From NCBI RefSeq assembly GCF_001418655.1, contig NZ_LIQZ01000044.1, forward strand, positions 22,867 through 86,866: a stretch of DNA of 64,000 bases, written 5' to 3'. Below the pieces are notes generated by a model that made no database searches, was not told the DNA's origin, and saw only the letters and a program-made list of their open reading frames with translations. Numbering within the stretch: position 1 is the first letter of the stretch; every line of letters starts with the position of its first letter. This document shows, one piece after another, positions 62,848-64,000 of the stretch. A program made the translations under genes and the position numbers. This DNA comes from Streptomyces phaeochromogenes. Lineage in GTDB: Bacteria > Actinomycetota > Actinomycetes > Streptomycetales > Streptomycetaceae.

Positions 62848-63945
62848 ATGAGCATGCGCGCCCGCACCACCGTAGCTGCGGCAATATCCACGGTCCTGAC
62901 CCTCTCTCTCGCCTCATGCGGTGAAGGTTCCGACGCCGGCAGCGGTGACGAGACCGCATCGGTGGGCATCGCCATGCCGACGAAGACGTCCCAGCGGTGG
63001 ATCGACGACGGTCGGAACATGGTCGACGAGCTCAAGGGGTTCGGCTACACCACCACCTTGAAGTATGCCGACAACGACCCGAAGAACCAGGTCGCGCAGG
63101 TGGAGGCCATGATCGACGACGGCGTGGACGCCCTCGTCATCGCCTCGGTCGACGGACGCGCTTTCACCGACGTCCTGAGCAAGGCGAAGGACTCCGGCAT
63201 CCCCGTGATCTCCTACGACCGGCTGATCCTCGGCAGCGACGCCGTCAACTACTACGCGTCCTTCGACAACGTGAAGGTCGGCGCGCAGCAGGCCGACTTC
63301 ATCGTGGAGTCGCTGGGACTCGTCAACGGCAGCCGCAAGGGCCCGTTCACCATCGAGCTCTTCGCGGGTTCGTCCGACGACAACAACACGCGCTACTTCT
63401 TCGACGCCTCGATGGAAGTGCTGGAGCCGTACATCCAGAACGGCGACCTGATCGTCAGATCCGGCGAGACCGACCTCGACCAGGTGACCACCCTCCGCTG
63501 GGACGGCCCCACGGCGGAGAAGCGCATGAACAAGATTCTCGACTCGAAGTACAACGGCCAGACCATCGACGCGGTCCTCTCGCCGTACGACGGCATGTCC
63601 CTCGGCATCCTCAACGCGCTGAAGGAGCACGGGTACGGGGGTGCGGGGAAGCCGCTGCCCATCGTCACCGGCCAGGACGCCGAGGCGCCCTCCATCAAGT
63701 CGATCGTGGAGGGCGAGCAGACCCAGACCATCTACAAGGACACCCGCGAGCTGGCACTGGTCACCTCCTACATGGTCAACTCCGTCGTCCACGACAAGAA
63801 GCCTGCGGTCAACGACACCAGGACGTACAACAACGGCAAGAAGGTCGTGCCCGCGTACCTCCTGGAGCCCGTGAGCGTCGACAAGGGCAACTACGAGCAG
63901 GTGCTCATCGACTCGGGCTACATGAAGAAGAGCGACCTGAAGTGA
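62848..63945 (+). CDS. Monosaccharide-binding lipoprotein (XylF/ChvE type)
   Basis: A 365-residue type-I periplasmic-binding protein. The lipobox LSLASC ends the signal peptide, and the mature part shows VGIAMPTKTSQRWIDDG, ALVIASVDGRAF, PVISYDRLILGSDAVNYY and PIVTGQDAEAPSIKSI. This matches xylose/multiple-sugar (ChvE) binding proteins. The matching ABC ATPase and permease are not in this window. A strong terminator follows, so they are either reached by read-through or encoded elsewhere. Confidence 0.93.
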   Translation: MSMRARTTVAAAISTVLTLSLASCGEGSDAGSGDETASVGIAMPTKTSQRWIDDGRNMVDELKGFGYTTTLKYADNDPKNQVAQVEAMIDDGVDALVIASVDGRAFTDVLSKAKDSGIPVISYDRLILGSDAVNYYASFDNVKVGAQQADFIVESLGLVNGSRKGPFTIELFAGSSDDNNTRYFFDASMEVLEPYIQNGDLIVRSGETDLDQVTTLRWDGPTAEKRMNKILDSKYNGQTIDAVLSPYDGMSLGILNALKEHGYGGAGKPLPIVTGQDAEAPSIKSIVEGEQTQTIYKDTRELALVTSYMVNSVVHDKKPAVNDTRTYNNGKKVVPAYLLEPVSVDKGNYEQVLIDSGYMKKSDLK

Positions 63946-63956
63946 AGTGAACCGTG

Positions 63957-64000
63957 AACGCCTGTGGGGCGGGGAGAGATCTCCCCGCCCCACAGGCGTT
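63957..64000. terminator. 21-bp perfect hairpin at the window end
   Basis: A near-44-base inverted repeat: two exact 21-base arms (63957-63977 and 63980-64000) around GA, beginning AACGCCTGTGGGGCG. It lies 11 bases after the sugar-binding-protein stop. Confidence 0.88.

Noticed and set aside
62370..62924. A 184-codon plus-strand frame before the sugar-binding-protein gene
   Set aside because: The composition is Arg/Pro/Ala-rich with no recognisable motif, and it runs into the well-supported binding-protein gene in another frame.
1..64000. Prophage, insertion sequences, CRISPR arrays, tRNA or rRNA genes
   Set aside because: No transposase, integrase, phage structural gene, regularly spaced repeat array or tRNA-like cloverleaf was seen on either strand by eye. 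A tRNA scan would settle the tRNA point.

Overview
The window looks like a Streptomyces chromosome. It is very GC-rich with G/C-ending codons, has many GTG starts and ATGA/GTGA stop-start overlaps, and carries a melC1-melC2 tyrosinase pair, a clpP3/clpP4-like pair with a PopR/ClgR-type regulator, several ABC sugar-uptake loci with ROK or GntR regulators, and two copies of a Streptomyces-like interspersed hairpin. No rRNA, tRNA, CRISPR array, prophage or insertion sequence was seen.

1-3.7 kb: the 3'-truncated end of an Lrp/AsnC regulator, divergent from an amidohydrolase and an AbgT-family transporter that overlap by one base. 3.8-25.3 kb: a large catabolic island for an unidentified aromatic compound. 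One leftward operon (9919 to 3828) encodes a ferredoxin reductase, a ferredoxin, the meta-cleavage lower pathway (hydratase, acylating acetaldehyde dehydrogenase, 4-hydroxy-2-oxovalerate aldolase), an LLM flavin oxidoreductase and an odd alpha/beta hydrolase. A second leftward operon (17285 to 11006) encodes a Rieske oxygenase, a 38-residue membrane peptide, an M20-fold protein lacking its metal ligands, a class III extradiol dioxygenase, a ring-fission-product hydrolase, an IclR regulator and a two-subunit MaoC-type hydratase. Rightward genes add an ABC importer (binding protein at 10.0 kb, ATPase and permease at 17.7 kb), an MDR oxidoreductase, a second hydrolase, a fused CoA-transferase and an acyl-CoA synthetase. 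A 17-bp near-palindrome occurs at all three regulatory gaps of the island (four copies) and is the best candidate for the IclR operator.

25.3-30.8 kb: an SGNH-like lipoprotein, an MFS exporter, a PLP decarboxylase, a membrane-anchored unknown and a secreted L,D-transpeptidase-like protein. 30.8-36.6 kb: a sugar ABC system with a Gfo/Idh/MocA dehydrogenase and a divergent ROK regulator, with two matching 20-bp operator candidates. 37.0-44.1 kb: a second sugar ABC system with a SIS protein, a GH89 alpha-N-acetylglucosaminidase without a signal peptide, and a GntR/HutC regulator preceded by a duplicated mini-ORF. 44.1-46.5 kb: the clpP pair with its regulator and matching binding boxes.

46.6-56.5 kb: a zinc-type CDF exporter, a TerD-CAP-CAP protein, a TetR/SDR pair with three operator palindromes, an aldo/keto reductase, a MerR/MFS pair, a beta-lactamase-fold hydrolase, a DUF1232 membrane protein and an FAD monooxygenase. 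56.6-64 kb: a Tat-exported beta-propeller/amidohydrolase, the tyrosinase operon, an AadA-like nucleotidyltransferase and a XylF/ChvE-type sugar-binding lipoprotein followed by a very strong terminator.
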